NCBI GenBank assembly: GCA_964019695.1
Contig: OZ026515.1
Coordinates: 136,591,049 to 136,655,048, forward strand
Source of the DNA: Loripinus fragilis
Taxonomy: Eukaryota; Mollusca; Bivalvia; Lucinida; Lucinidae
DNA: 64,000 nucleotides
Direction of reading: 5' to 3'
The translations under genes were made by a program, and so were the position numbers. Below the pieces are notes generated by a model that ran no database searches, had not been told where the DNA came from, and saw only the letters and a list, made by a program, of their open reading frames with translations. Shown here in pieces: positions 54,301 through 60,754 of this stretch (positions are counted from its first letter, which is position 1; each line of letters opens with the position of its first letter).

Positions 54301-54624
54301 AATGTTCCTGGATAAAATGCCATTAGGGTAATAAATTTGAGATATCTGTAACATTTGGTTTGTCTCTACTTGTTTTAAACGGCTGTTCTGGAGTCCTTTA
54401 TAACTATCAAATCAAGTCCGCCCTAGAGAAAAAAAATAACAAGTTTCAAAGGCTATTTCCTCACCTTTATACTTTAGGCCAAGTAATTTTTGTCGTTCTG
54501 GAAGAACGCCAGTTTGTTTTTTAATTTCTAATTTCAGTTCCTTTACAGTTTGGTCTTCTTTAAGACCGATTATTTTGTATTCATCCCCTCCCCATTTCAC
54601 GACAATTTCTGCTAGAGCGGCCAT
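34567..54624 (-). CDS. UBLCP1: UBLCP1, ubiquitin-like domain-containing CTD phosphatase 1 (complete, 9 exons)
   Basis: Seen: exons 54624-54465, 51335-51244, 49731-49646, 48189-48074, 46344-46246, 45247-45111, 44083-43970, 41764-41637 and 34654-34567, all GT/AG. They sum to 1020 nt, 339 residues plus stop, with no phase conflict. The UBL domain covers residues ~5-80 ([23 protein letters not shown]). An acidic linker follows, then a HAD/FCP1-type phosphatase with DIDYT (Asp145, Asp147), WSAT (184-187) and FDD (252-254). Known: UBLCP1 is a nuclear phosphatase; its UBL binds the proteasome base and it dephosphorylates Rpt1, lowering 26S activity. Odd points: intron 4 holds eleven extra tandem copies of the catalytic-motif exon, and the C-terminus is longer than the human protein (318 residues). 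It runs tail-to-tail with the VWDE-like gene. Confidence 0.95.
34820..35064. mobile_element. Palindromic MITE P1, copy 4, with extra half-centre
   Basis: Ends ATACAGTAAAACCCGTCTGA and AGGCAGGTTTTACTGTAG. The segment GGAGCATTCTGCAATACTTT plus TGACCTGCA occurs twice in a row (34926 and 34962), a local duplication of one arm. It lies in UBLCP1 intron 8. Confidence 0.8.
35427..35690 (+). repeat. Interspersed repeat R1, copy 2
   Basis: Same order as 58-315: GAGGGCAAAGATCAGG, CTGACCCAGGATACC, GGTGACCACAAGG, AAGAAGCACCGCC, ACTGGAGGGCTTAAACC. In UBLCP1 intron 8. Confidence 0.75.
36308..36352. repeat. Poly-A run
   Basis: About 34 consecutive A, then TC and more A. It could be the tail of an old retroposed sequence (AACATTAAAGTGGTGTTTCTG precedes it), but no source gene is recognised. 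Confidence 0.8.
36850..37912 (-). mobile_element. LINE relic (reverse), interrupted by a PLE-like 3' fragment
   Basis: 36850-37311 and 37678-37912 match, in the same order, the reverse LINE relic at 52150-52780. Landmarks are GATAACCTGGTA, CAGACACAGCACCA-type sequence, ATACCAAGGTATTTT and GCCAATCAGCTTCCCA. The insert 37312-37677 matches the 3' part of the PLE-like element (58393-58735): AGAATCCAGGGCGAAAT and GTGATTGTGGCATTTCCT. Broken, no intact reverse transcriptase. Confidence 0.65.
38559..39349. mobile_element. TIR element with perfect 10-bp target duplication
   Basis: The left end AGGGCTTCCACGTTTAC is the exact complement of the right end GTAAACGTGGAAGCCCT. ACATATCACT stands flush on both sides (38549-38558, 39350-39359). 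Sub-terminal AAACGTTTACAAAA motifs repeat in both arms. A 9-10 bp duplication is the habit of Mutator-like elements. No transposase in its 791 bp. Confidence 0.85.
39487..39651 (-). mobile_element. SINE A, copy 6 (reverse, head-truncated), 11-bp target duplication
   Basis: Tail TTTGTTTTGTTTGATTTGATTC, body CAGTCAACAATTTTTCAG, and B-box region GAGGCTCGAACCCGCAATCC. It stops before the A-box. CTCCCCATCTG is duplicated at 39476-39486 and 39652-39662. Confidence 0.85.
39770..40660. repeat. Degenerate repeats with TCAAGGTCA motifs
   Basis: Roughly similar units recur near 39837, 40134, 40392 and 40565 (AATCTAATTAACTC-like, then TCCCAACAATGTATCTATGC, CAAGTTTGGT, AATCCACC, AGAAGATA). Spacing is uneven. 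Several contain GGTCAAGGTCA. No coding content. Confidence 0.55.
40802..41404. mobile_element. Foldback MITE with TAA target duplication (PIF/Harbinger-like)
   Basis: The left end AGCCCCAGTTACACACTCAC pairs, with a few mismatches, with the right end GTGTAAGTGGGGCT. TAA flanks both sides (40799-40801, 41405-41407), the 3-bp target of PIF/Harbinger elements. 603 bp, GC-richer than its surroundings, no transposase. Confidence 0.7.
41637..41764 (-). CDS. UBLCP1: UBLCP1 exon 8
   Basis: Acceptor TTTCTTTCAG, donor GTAAGT. It reads [20 protein letters not shown], then the helix with [11 protein letters not shown] and SLNHKKWE, the UBLCP1 C-terminal helices. Leaves in phase 2 (AA|), joining G of the last exon to give Lys. 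Confidence 0.93.
41995..42052. repeat. Hairpin element H, copy 2
   Basis: GGGTGCACAAAAGAACCGTC, loop TCACTGA, then GACGGCTCTTTTGAGTACCC. One stem mismatch. Confidence 0.75.
42466..43050. mobile_element. Palindromic MITE P1, copy 5, split by a TTAA-flanked insertion
   Basis: Arms 42466-42610 and 42977-43050 together form one P1 copy. The insert 42611-42976 (366 bp) sits exactly between two TTAA strings. Its ends are partly complementary (GGTCTGTAACT against AGTTACAGATT). TTAA duplication is the hallmark of piggyBac-type insertion. Confidence 0.75.
43202..43413. mobile_element. Palindromic MITE P2, copy 2
   Basis: TGAGATTTCCAACAATGTGG to CTACATTGTTGGAAATCA, with GACCAGCAAAGCCTC and CCTTTGCTAGTCGC inside. 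The GCGCATACGCGC centre is lost. Confidence 0.8.
43484..43684 (-). mobile_element. SINE A, copy 7 (reverse), 10-bp target duplication
   Basis: Full-length reverse copy from the T-rich tail to the head (TCTACCATTGAGCCACTGTG). CAGGTTGTCT is duplicated at 43474-43483 and 43685-43694. Confidence 0.87.
43736..43941. mobile_element. Palindromic MITE P1, copy 6
   Basis: ACAGTAAAACCTGTCTTAAG to CTTAAGACCGGTTTTACTGT. The central stem TGCAGAATGCTCC..GAGCATTCTGCA is intact. It ends about 30 nt from the UBLCP1 exon 7 donor. Confidence 0.82.
43970..44083 (-). CDS. UBLCP1: UBLCP1 exon 7: FDD motif
   Basis: The acceptor is a T-rich tract ending TTAAG; the donor is GTAGGT. 38 codons, phase 0 both ends. [19 protein letters not shown] is followed by [21 protein letters not shown] carries the acidic residues of HAD motif III/IV. 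A palindromic MITE ends about 30 nt from its donor. Confidence 0.93.
45111..45247 (-). CDS. UBLCP1: UBLCP1 exon 6
   Basis: Acceptor TTTCAG, donor GTAATT. It completes Ser and then reads [20 protein letters not shown] and [17 protein letters not shown], closely matching UBLCP1 between motif II and the insertion region. The human protein has [19 protein letters not shown] at this place. Phase 0 at the end. Confidence 0.94.
46005..46180. repeat. Palindromic repeat R3, copy 2
   Basis: Same order as 32146-32340: TGAGCATGAAATTTATTATG, AATGCCAACAATTGTTGGCATT and TTAGCAGGATAAAT. It lies next to UBLCP1 exon 5. Confidence 0.65.
46246..46344 (-). CDS. UBLCP1: UBLCP1 exon 5
   Basis: Acceptor TTTACATTGCAG, donor GTAAGT. 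Two bases complete the Asp of LFD, then [20 protein letters not shown]. It ends YEDYDIVIW, a core strand of the phosphatase domain. Out phase 1 (split Ser of WSAT). Confidence 0.93.
46853..48170 (-). repeat. 111-bp exon/5'-splice-site tandem array in UBLCP1 intron 4 (12 copies including the exon)
   Basis: Donor-side borders recur at 46853, 46964, 47075, 47186, 47297, 47408, 47519, 47630, 47741, 47852, 47963 and 48074, every 111 bp with no indel. Each unit holds the last 94-98 nt of the catalytic exon plus GTAAGTGACCCACT-type intron sequence. Units are joined at the 8-nt string ATAGAGAA, present in the exon. Every copy keeps the DIDYT codons and an open exon frame. Reading through any donor gives Gly-Lys-stop. 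Only the 48074 copy has the full exon 5' end. Confidence 0.96.
48074..48189 (-). CDS. UBLCP1: UBLCP1 exon 4: catalytic DxDxT exon (genuine copy)
   Basis: This is the only copy with a complete 5' part: acceptor CATTTTTAG at 48190, then [15 protein letters not shown]. It also reads [19 protein letters not shown] before the donor GTAAGT. Asp145 and Asp147 of DIDYT are the nucleophile and the acid/base of HAD phosphatases. In phase 2, out phase 1; the split Asp codon is finished by the next exon. The downstream copies lack the 5' 18 nt or so and the natural acceptor. Confidence 0.93.
48190..49170. other. UBLCP1 intron 3, mostly plain sequence
   Basis: No exon on either strand. Two similar blocks (AAGGTCAACATTTTTCCTTGC near 48631; AGGGCAAAATATTTGCTTGC near 48751), each with TGCATCTTGTT, suggest an old local duplication of about 120 bp. 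Confidence 0.45.
49177..49233. repeat. Hairpin element H, copy 3
   Basis: GTGCTCAAAAGAACCGTCTC pairs with GAGACGTTTTTTTGAGTACC (weakened stem). Flanks as in the other H copies. Confidence 0.7.
49418..49612 (-). mobile_element. SINE A, copy 8 (reverse)
   Basis: Tail TTTGTTTGTTTGATTTGATTC to head GCACTCTACCACTGCGCTCC. The flanks ATATGAAATAAGT and ATATGAAACAAGT form a 13-bp target duplication with one mismatch. It ends about 30 nt from UBLCP1 exon 3. Confidence 0.85.
49646..49731 (-). CDS. UBLCP1: UBLCP1 exon 3: acidic linker
   Basis: Acceptor TTTTTCAG, donor GTCAGT, in phase 0 and out phase 2. It reads [20 protein letters not shown] and then a run of Glu. PPPD and VVNDFDIE are the conserved linker signature between the UBL and phosphatase domains. 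Confidence 0.92.
50817..50873. repeat. Hairpin element H, copy 4
   Basis: GGTGCTCAAAAGAACCATCT pairs with AGACGGTTCTGTTGAGTACC. Flank CCCACAACATATG as elsewhere. Confidence 0.75.
50983..51184. mobile_element. Palindromic MITE P1, copy 7
   Basis: ACAGTAAAAGCTGTCTTAAG to TTTAGACAGGTTTTACTGTA. Central TGCAGAATACTCC..GGAGCATTCTGCA. The flanking strings CAAGACTGTACAG and GTACAGTCTTGAGG are complementary, so the palindrome extends outward. Confidence 0.8.
51244..51335 (-). CDS. UBLCP1: UBLCP1 exon 2: end of UBL domain
   Basis: Acceptor TTGTTTTCAG, donor GTAAGT, in phase 1 and out phase 0. It ends with [18 protein letters not shown], the closing strand of the UBL domain, which is nearly invariant in UBLCP1. 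A palindromic MITE ends only about 60 nt from its donor side. Confidence 0.93.
52150..54365 (-). mobile_element. LINE relic (reverse), reverse transcriptase fragments
   Basis: On the - strand the pieces in order are [17 protein letters not shown] (about 54242-54190), then [20 protein letters not shown] (from about 52935) and [19 protein letters not shown] (about 52735-52680). Later come AKYLGI and [12 protein letters not shown]. These are non-LTR reverse transcriptase signatures. Roughly 52985-54185 is foreign sequence splitting the domain, including a foldback element. Frames are broken throughout. It lies in UBLCP1 intron 1. A second relic of the same family is at 36850-37912. Confidence 0.75.
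53585..54030. mobile_element. Foldback element with ~95-bp arms inside the LINE relic
   Basis: The left arm, from CACATATGATAAATTAACTC to TACATAGTCTCTGTTC, is matched by the right arm, from GAACAGAGACTATGTAGTTG to GAGTTAATTTATCATATGTG. A 250-bp centre contains GACGTCATGGCG. No transposase. Confidence 0.8.
54465..54624 (-). CDS. UBLCP1: UBLCP1 exon 1: start codon and ubiquitin-like domain
   Basis: The ATG is at 54624-54622. 53 codons plus one base run to the donor [22 protein letters not shown] and [16 protein letters not shown] match the UBLCP1 ubiquitin-like fold. This is the only start giving the conserved VKWGG region near the N-terminus, and no in-frame upstream ATG joins it. Confidence 0.93.
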
Positions 54625-54681
54625 TTTAAACTGTCAGGACTGTTCGATTTAGTTTGTAAACTCCCCAGGGATACAGGACAA
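54625..54681 (-). promoter_or_regulatory. UBLCP1 5' UTR / promoter-proximal stretch
   Basis: The stretch between the ATG and repeat R1 is only about 57 bp. No TATA box is visible. Its role as 5' UTR or core promoter is inferred from position only; a non-coding first exon further right is possible. Confidence 0.3.
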
Positions 54682-54932
54682 CTCGAAAATGCTTCTTTTG
54701 TGGATCATTTATGTTACTTCTGTCTTGTTTTTTTTATGCTTTCATGCACGTCTGTTTGTCGATGACTTGTGGTCACCTGCTGACCTCTTGGCTCTCGTTT
54801 GTGATGTCTAATTGTAACGTTGCCACTTTCCCATTTGTATCCTGGGTCAGGTGTGGTGCTTGATTTATTCGATTTCTGATCTTTGCCCTCTTTCTTATTT
54901 TGGGATTGCTTTGCCCTTTGTGGGGTTAATGT
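54682..54932 (-). repeat. Interspersed repeat R1, copy 3 (reverse)
   Basis: The reverse complement of copies 1 and 2 (TGCTTCTTTTGTGGATCATT to TCTGATCTTTGCCCTC). It lies immediately upstream of UBLCP1, so it may supply part of its promoter. Confidence 0.8.
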
Positions 54933-55086
54933 GTGCTCCATTCGACTTTAAAAAAACATTGGTCTATGTTTATCATACTGATGCAGAAAATGCATCTTGG
55001 AGTGGACTTGTCAAAGACTCCCCAGCCAGCTCCCCAGGTGACGTACGACGCGGATTTCAGCTTGATTTTTTACTGTCCCTAAAAAA

Positions 55087-55118
55087 ATGGAGAATGCCAA
55101 GAAAACGAGATTATCAAG
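55087..55118 (+). CDS. Candidate first coding exon of a gene divergent from UBLCP1
   Basis: ATG with an A-rich upstream context, then ENAKKTRLS and a GTAGGG donor in phase 2. It lies about 460 bp from the UBLCP1 start on the opposite strand, a layout typical of shared promoters. It is only ten codons, with no downstream exon identified, so chance is quite possible. Confidence 0.2.
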
Positions 55119-55289
55119 GTAGGGTGTCCGGTCCCTAGGTTGTCTTTTCACTTCTTTGCAAAGTGAATGACAGATCTTGTCACTCATCGTCAAAAAAATC
55201 CAAGCAGCCCTGAAAAAAATATGCAGAGGCTTGAAATCTGCCTTTTACATGGAGTTGAATGGCGGTCCGTGGAAACACCTCCAAACTAC

Positions 55290-55425
55290 CCTAAAACGGG
55301 AACAAGACAGCTCGGCGACAGAACAATTCGGCGACACATTTTTTTAGAAAACTCAGCGACAGATTTTGAGACAACTCGGAGACACCTTTTGAGATAATTC
55401 GGCGACACCTTAATTTTTCTCAAGT
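55290..55425. repeat. Short imperfect repeats of (A)NTCGGCGACA
   Basis: CTCGGCGACAG, TTCGGCGACAC, CTCAGCGACAG, CTCGGAGACAC and TTCGGCGACAC occur within 110 bp, separated by 15-30 nt. Related CTCGGCCCAAG/CTCAGCCCAAG strings occur around the SINE at 55977. A degenerate minisatellite of unknown origin. Confidence 0.5.
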
Positions 55426-55976
55426 CAATTGACTCGTAAATGATAATTGTACAATAAATACAATACAAAAATTATTTATATAGTCGGAGATACAAACAGT
55501 ATAACTTAAGCTATGAATAGCTATTTGCCGACTTGTTAAAATTTTTAATGGGTTCACGGGCAATTTTAACACAGTTCATCTATATAAATGAGCGTGCACA
55601 TCTGCAGAGTTTCGCCAAACCTTTATTTGCTCGCATACACAAAGTATGGATGTAGATGAACACCAGGCCAAATTTTAGACCTTTAGCTCCTCTGGGTACG
55701 TCATCAGTGAACGTTTAAAGGAGGCTATTGCGCATATGTGATAATAACCAAAATATTTTGTGCTGACCCATATCCATACTGTTTGAGATCGGGCAGGGCG
55801 ATGTTTAGTTTATGAGGGGACATAAAACGATTAGAATACAAGGGGAGGCTGGTTTTGATGGTGGGTACGTGGCGGTTTGTGGTCTTTTGGGTGGTTTGGG
55901 CGTTTCCAAGGACCCTTTGAATGGGACCGATTAATTTGGCACTGAACCCAAAACCAACTCGGCCCAAGTCAAATCA

Positions 55977-56178
55977 GGGAGTGCAGTGGCTCAGTGGTAG
56001 CTAGAGTGTTTGTCTCGAGATTGAGCGGTTGCGGCCGCGGGTTCTATGGTCAACGGCTCCAGAGCGTTGTGTCCTTGAGCAAGACACACAATCCTTGCTT
56101 AGTACTGGTTCAACCCAGGAAGACTGAAACATTGTTGACTGGGACGTAAAAAATCATATGAAAAAAAAACAAAAAACA
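55977..56178 (+). mobile_element. tRNA-headed SINE A, copy 9
   Basis: AGTGCAGTGGCTCAGTGGTA (A-box), GCGGGTTCTATGGTC (decayed B-box), body TGAGCAAGACACACAATCC, tail AAAAAAAACAAAAAAC. AGTCAAATC is repeated at both borders (about 55967 and 56187), a 9-bp target duplication. Confidence 0.82.
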
Positions 56179-56379
56179 ACACACCGAGTCAAATCGACCC
56201 ACATAAATTTCGGCCCAAGACAACTCAGCCCAAGGGCCAAAAACTCTCGACCAAGACAACTCTGCCACATTAGGAATCAAATTTGACCATTCCACAAAGT
56301 AGGTCAATGTTAAGCTAGATTCATCATTTATGCAAGCCTGGTAGGGCCCACATCCCCAATGCTAAATACCAAGTCCCAG

Positions 56380-58735
56380 GCCTAAATATAGGTTTCCTGT
56401 GCCAATAGACTTCAAATCATGTCGTGAGGAAATTGCAGGAGCCTTACAAGAATTTTGTAATCGCTTGTGTAAACGAGAGCATGTTGAGTCTAATGCCTTA
56501 AATAGTTGGAAACTAAATATTTTTAAAATTATTGATGGTAGAATTTCATTTTATTGCAACAATTTAGATCTTCTACCACCTAAACCTAAATTCACTTTTA
56601 GACACTTGAAGAAAGGGATCCAGGAATTCCATAGGAAGTTTGTTTTGGCTGCTAACAATGTTGTGGTCGTTTGAAAAAGATACTATATTAACACCCTAAA
56701 GCAAGAACTTAGCACTGCAAAAACATATGAGCACAACAGGCTTGATGAGACGTCTATCGTTGATAGGCATTGATGCCATATGGCAGCTAAGTTTGGGTTG
56801 TTTGTTGATGAGGACCATAGCAAGCTTCCTACGTTATACTGGTTACCTAAACTTCATAAACGGCCCTATAAGTCGCGTTTTATTGCTAATTCTAGTGCAT
56901 GTACAACTACTGAGTTGTCTATTCTTTTGACTTCTTGTCTCACTGCAATTTAAAACCATGTCATTAAATATTGCACAACAGTTTATGAAAGAAATGGTAA
57001 AAATTTATTTTGGTCTATTAAAAATTCAGGTGAAATTCTTAATAAATTGAAGTCTAGAGGTTTTCTAGCATCTGGTTTGTCTACATATGATTTCTCTACT
57101 CTCTATACTACATTGCCTCATAATCTGATAAAAGAAAAACTAACAGAATTAATTGAACAAACATTTAACAGAGAGGGCTCACTTTATTTGGCCTGTAATG
57201 ATAAAAATGCCTTTTTTTACTTCTGAACAACCTAAACGATATAAATTGTGGTCATGTCAGAAAATGTGTGATGCGCTCCATTATCTTTTGGACAATATAT
57301 TTATAAGATTTGGCTCAAAAGTATATAGACAAATTGTTGGTATTCCAATGGGTACTAATTGTGCTCCTCTTGTTGCAGATTTGTTTTTGTTTTGTTATGA
57401 GAGAGACTTTATGTTATCTCTGTCAGACAATAATCAATCTGATGTTATTGAAGCTTTTAACTCTACCTCCAGATATTTAGATGACTTACTTAATATTGAT
57501 AATCCTTATTTTGAACAAATGGTAGGTCAGATATATCCCACTGAACTTCAGTTAAATAAGGCAAATTCTTCTGATACTGAAGCTCCGTTTTTGGACTTGA
57601 ACTTGTCAATAACAAATGGCATAGTTTCTTCTAAAATTTATGATAAACGGGATGATTTTAATTTTGAAATAGTAAATTTTCCATTTCTTGATGGAGATGT
57701 TCCTCGCTCTCCTTCCTATGGTGTATATATTTCTCAGCTTATTCGTTTTGCTAGAGTATGTTCTAATGTTGATGACTTCAACAACAGAAACTTGTTTTTA
57801 ACTGCTAAATTATTAAAACAAGGTTATAGATATCATAAAATTCGAAAAGCATTTTAAATTCTACCACAGACACTCAGAGTTAATTGTTAAATACAACATT
57901 GGGTTAAAAACTCTTCTGCAACGAGGCATATCAGAACCTATATTTTATGGTGATTTAGTCTATAAATTCAAACGAATTGTTGGAAAACCTAATTTTAGTG
58001 ATCAATTCAAAAAGATAGTTAAACGTTATATAAGGGTTGGATATAACTTAGATATCATGCGACAATCTGCATGCCTAGTTGTAAACCCAATCACGGCTTA
58101 TAGCTATGGTTTCCTCTTTAATTGCACGACGGTGGGTCGGGCCTCAGACTCTATGACGGCTCTGACGTAAAGCTTTAATCGGTGGGTTGGTGCCTGATGC
58201 TTATCTGTAGCTGGACCCACCGTGGCTCAACTTGAAGTTTTCTTTAGCTCTGACTATCTGTGAGTCATGAGCCCTTTTCTTTGTTTCATCATGGTGTAGT
58301 AATTTGATTAGAGTGTTTTTCCATGATGATACATTGCTTTAGTTAGATGGCCTCCATGCGAGCTGAACATTTTTTGTACTTCAACAACAGCAGAATCTAG
58401 GGCGAAGATTTGGTACCAGTAAAATGCATTTAAGCCCCCCGGTGGCTTAGGCTGCTGTCCGTTCTAAGGCGGTGGTTCTGTTGTTGTTGACTTTCTGTTT
58501 ATTGTTACTCCCATTGTGGGAGTCTGTAATTGTTCTATGTTTTGTTGTACGTTACTTTATGTCCATTTTAGTATTGCAATCATCTTGATGGGGAAGAGAG
58601 AGCTGATTGCTTTGCTTAATTTGTCTTCCTGGTGTCTCGTGATGGTTGAGCGGCTCTTCCTCACGGTGCCACGGGGTTGTCTGCAGTTTGTGATTGTGGT
58701 ATTTCCTGATCATACTCATTTACTATCTTTGATAA
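56380..58735 (+). mobile_element. Penelope-like reverse transcriptase element, 5'-truncated, broken
   Basis: Coding starts directly after the left target duplication (CCTAAATATAGG...). Successive pieces: FPVPIDFKSCREEIAGAL, KFVLAANNVVVV (stop 56672), then LPTLYWLPKLHKRPYKSRFI, STYDFSTLYTTLPH, and from 57153 a 234-codon open frame with QIVGIPMGTNCAPLVADLF and the catalytic RYLDD. More reading frame follows in another phase (NPITAYSYGFLFN near 58090). At least two stops or frameshifts. The IPMGTNCAPL/YLDD pattern is of the Penelope-like (PLE) type; no GIY-YIG endonuclease is seen. The rest to 58735 looks like 3' UTR, also found alone at 37312-37677 and reversed at 62800-62990. Confidence 0.65.
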
Positions 58736-60754
58736 TAATATGTTTTCTTGCATTGTGTTCTGTGATGTGTCAAAGGCATTTGATAGAGTCTGGCATAAGG
58801 GTCTTTTATTTAAGCTACGGCAAAATGGCATTGAAGGGAAACTTTTAGAATGGTTAAATAGTTATTTAAGTCAAAGAAAGCAAAAAGTTGGTCTAAAGTC
58901 TTGCTTTTCATGTTTAAAATCTATCTTTGGGGGGGGGGGGGGGGGTGCCACAGGGGTCTGTTCTTGGACCTCTTTTATTTTTGGTATACATAAATGATAT
59001 AGCTGAACATCTTCTTACTTTGACAAGGCTGTTTGCAGATGATAGCTCACTTTTCTATTCTGCAGCACACATTGATGACATATCTGGTATAATTAACCAT
59101 GATATGCAGTTGTTGTCAAACTGAGCTAGACAGTGGCTGGTTACATTTAATCCCATGAAAACTGAAGCTGTTTTATTTACTCTTAAAAAGATTAATATCT
59201 TACCACAACTTGTTTTTGATAATATTCCAATTAATTTCGTAGATAGCCACAAACATCTTGGTGTTACCTTCAGTAGTACAGGGCAGTGGCATTCACATAT
59301 TGAAAATATTGTCCTATCGGCGACTAAAATTTTGGGAATAATGCGTAAGCTAAAATACTCCATTAGTAGAAATGCTCTCAACCAAATGTATATGTCCTTT
59401 CTTTTACCAGTTGTAGACTCTGCCACAGTTGTATGGGATGGATGCTCTGAACAGGACTCACAAACTTTACAAAAAATTCAAAATGAAGCCGCCCGCCTTG
59501 TTACAGGATTAACTAGATCTGTGTCATTAGAAAACTTGTTCAAAGAATGTGGGTGGACAACTTTGTCAAAAAGAAGGCAGCAACATAAACTCTCTTTCAT
59601 GTATAAGGTAAATAATGGCATTGTACCTTCATATATACAAGATTTAATTCCTCCTTTAGTTAGTGAAATTTCAAATTACCCTCTGAGAAATAATAGAAAT
59701 ATATCGGTGCCCTCCAATAGAACTAGTATCTCACAAAAATCATGTATTCCTTCTTCCATTAGACTTTGGAACTCCCTTGAAGATGATTTAAAAAATCTAT
59801 CAACATTACAAACCTTTAAAAAACATATAACTTCAAGTTTCAATAACTCATGTGTTCCTTCTCACTTTACTATAGGAAATAGATATATTTCTATATTGCA
59901 TGCATGACTTCGAAATAATTGCAGCAGCCTTAATAATGACCTTTTTAGAAATCATCCCCGTGATAATCCTTTATGTGATTTGTGTGGCATGATAGAAGAG
60001 GCCATCCACTACTTCTTTCATTGTAGAAAGTTTACAATGGAAAGGCAGGTTTTTAATGACACAGTTAGAGTTTTCCAACCATTAAGTATTGATATGATTC
60101 TATGTGGTAATTTTAATTTGAATATGGAAAACAATATAGTCTTGTTCAGAGCTGTCCACAGATATATACATGCTACTAAGCGTTTTAAAACCAGTTGACT
60201 CTTTGCTTGAAGTTTTCCTTGAAACATATTTTGTATATTAATAAGTATACTTATGACCAATTTGTTCTATTCCCAAGTTGAAGGGGTTCCTGGCAGTCGT
60301 ACTATTTTTTCTTTTAATTATCCAATATTACTTACTTACTTATTTATTTATCTACTATTCTGATGTTCGATTTTTTCTTCTTTCATATATATTTATCTTC
60401 ATTTATTTCTTTCTTTCTTTCTTTCTTTCTTTATTTATTTATTTTATTTATTTATTTATTTTTATTTATTTATTCATTTATTTTTTATTTTATGATTATT
60501 TCTTTTATATCTGTTTGCTTATTTATTTATTTACTTATTTATTTATTCTGATATAGTCTTGTTTATGTGACTATCTGTTTTGCCTTGATTACAACTTGTT
60601 AAGTTAAGATATGCGTTTGTATATATAGCCATGTTTATAAGCTATTGTGTATATATAGAATGTAGGGGAAGGGTCGAAACTAACGTTGTGAGAACTTGTG
60701 ACCCAACCCCATTGCTGTAAATATTTTGGCAATAAAATATGTTTAAACTAAACT
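58736..60754 (+). mobile_element. Non-LTR retrotransposon (LINE, Jockey/CR1-like), 5'-truncated
   Basis: Starts inside the reverse transcriptase at IVFCDVSKAFDRVWHKGLLF. It continues NGIEGKLLEWLNSYLSQRK, is broken by a 17-G run at 58929-58945, then [16 protein letters not shown] and the catalytic FADDSS. A stop at 59122 follows, then 59155-59907 is open for 250 codons (FVDSHKHLGVTF, LLPVVDSATVVWDGC, SCIPSSIRLWNSLEDDL). A second stop at 59905-59907 is followed by a C-terminal piece with CDLCGMIEEAIHYFFHC, a CCHC-like motif. The 3' end is AATAAAATATGTTTAAAC. Inactive copy. Confidence 0.8.
60395..60552 (+). repeat. TTTC/TTTA microsatellite in LINE 3' UTR
   Basis: A run of (TTTC)n then (TTTA)n with interruptions over about 150 bp. 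It sits in the LINE's 3' UTR. The open frames across it are artefacts of low complexity. Confidence 0.9.

Noticed and set aside
54714..54941. 75-codon frame on the - strand upstream of UBLCP1
   Set aside because: It lies wholly within interspersed repeat R1, whose other copies do not keep the frame.
57153..59907. Host genes encoding reverse transcriptase-like proteins
   Set aside because: The frames contain RT motifs with stops, frameshifts and a G-run, and the whole sits between target duplications. They are retroelement remains.
60278..60556. 92- and 62-codon frames of Phe, Leu, Ile and Tyr
   Set aside because: Produced by the TTTA/TTTC microsatellite in the LINE 3' UTR.
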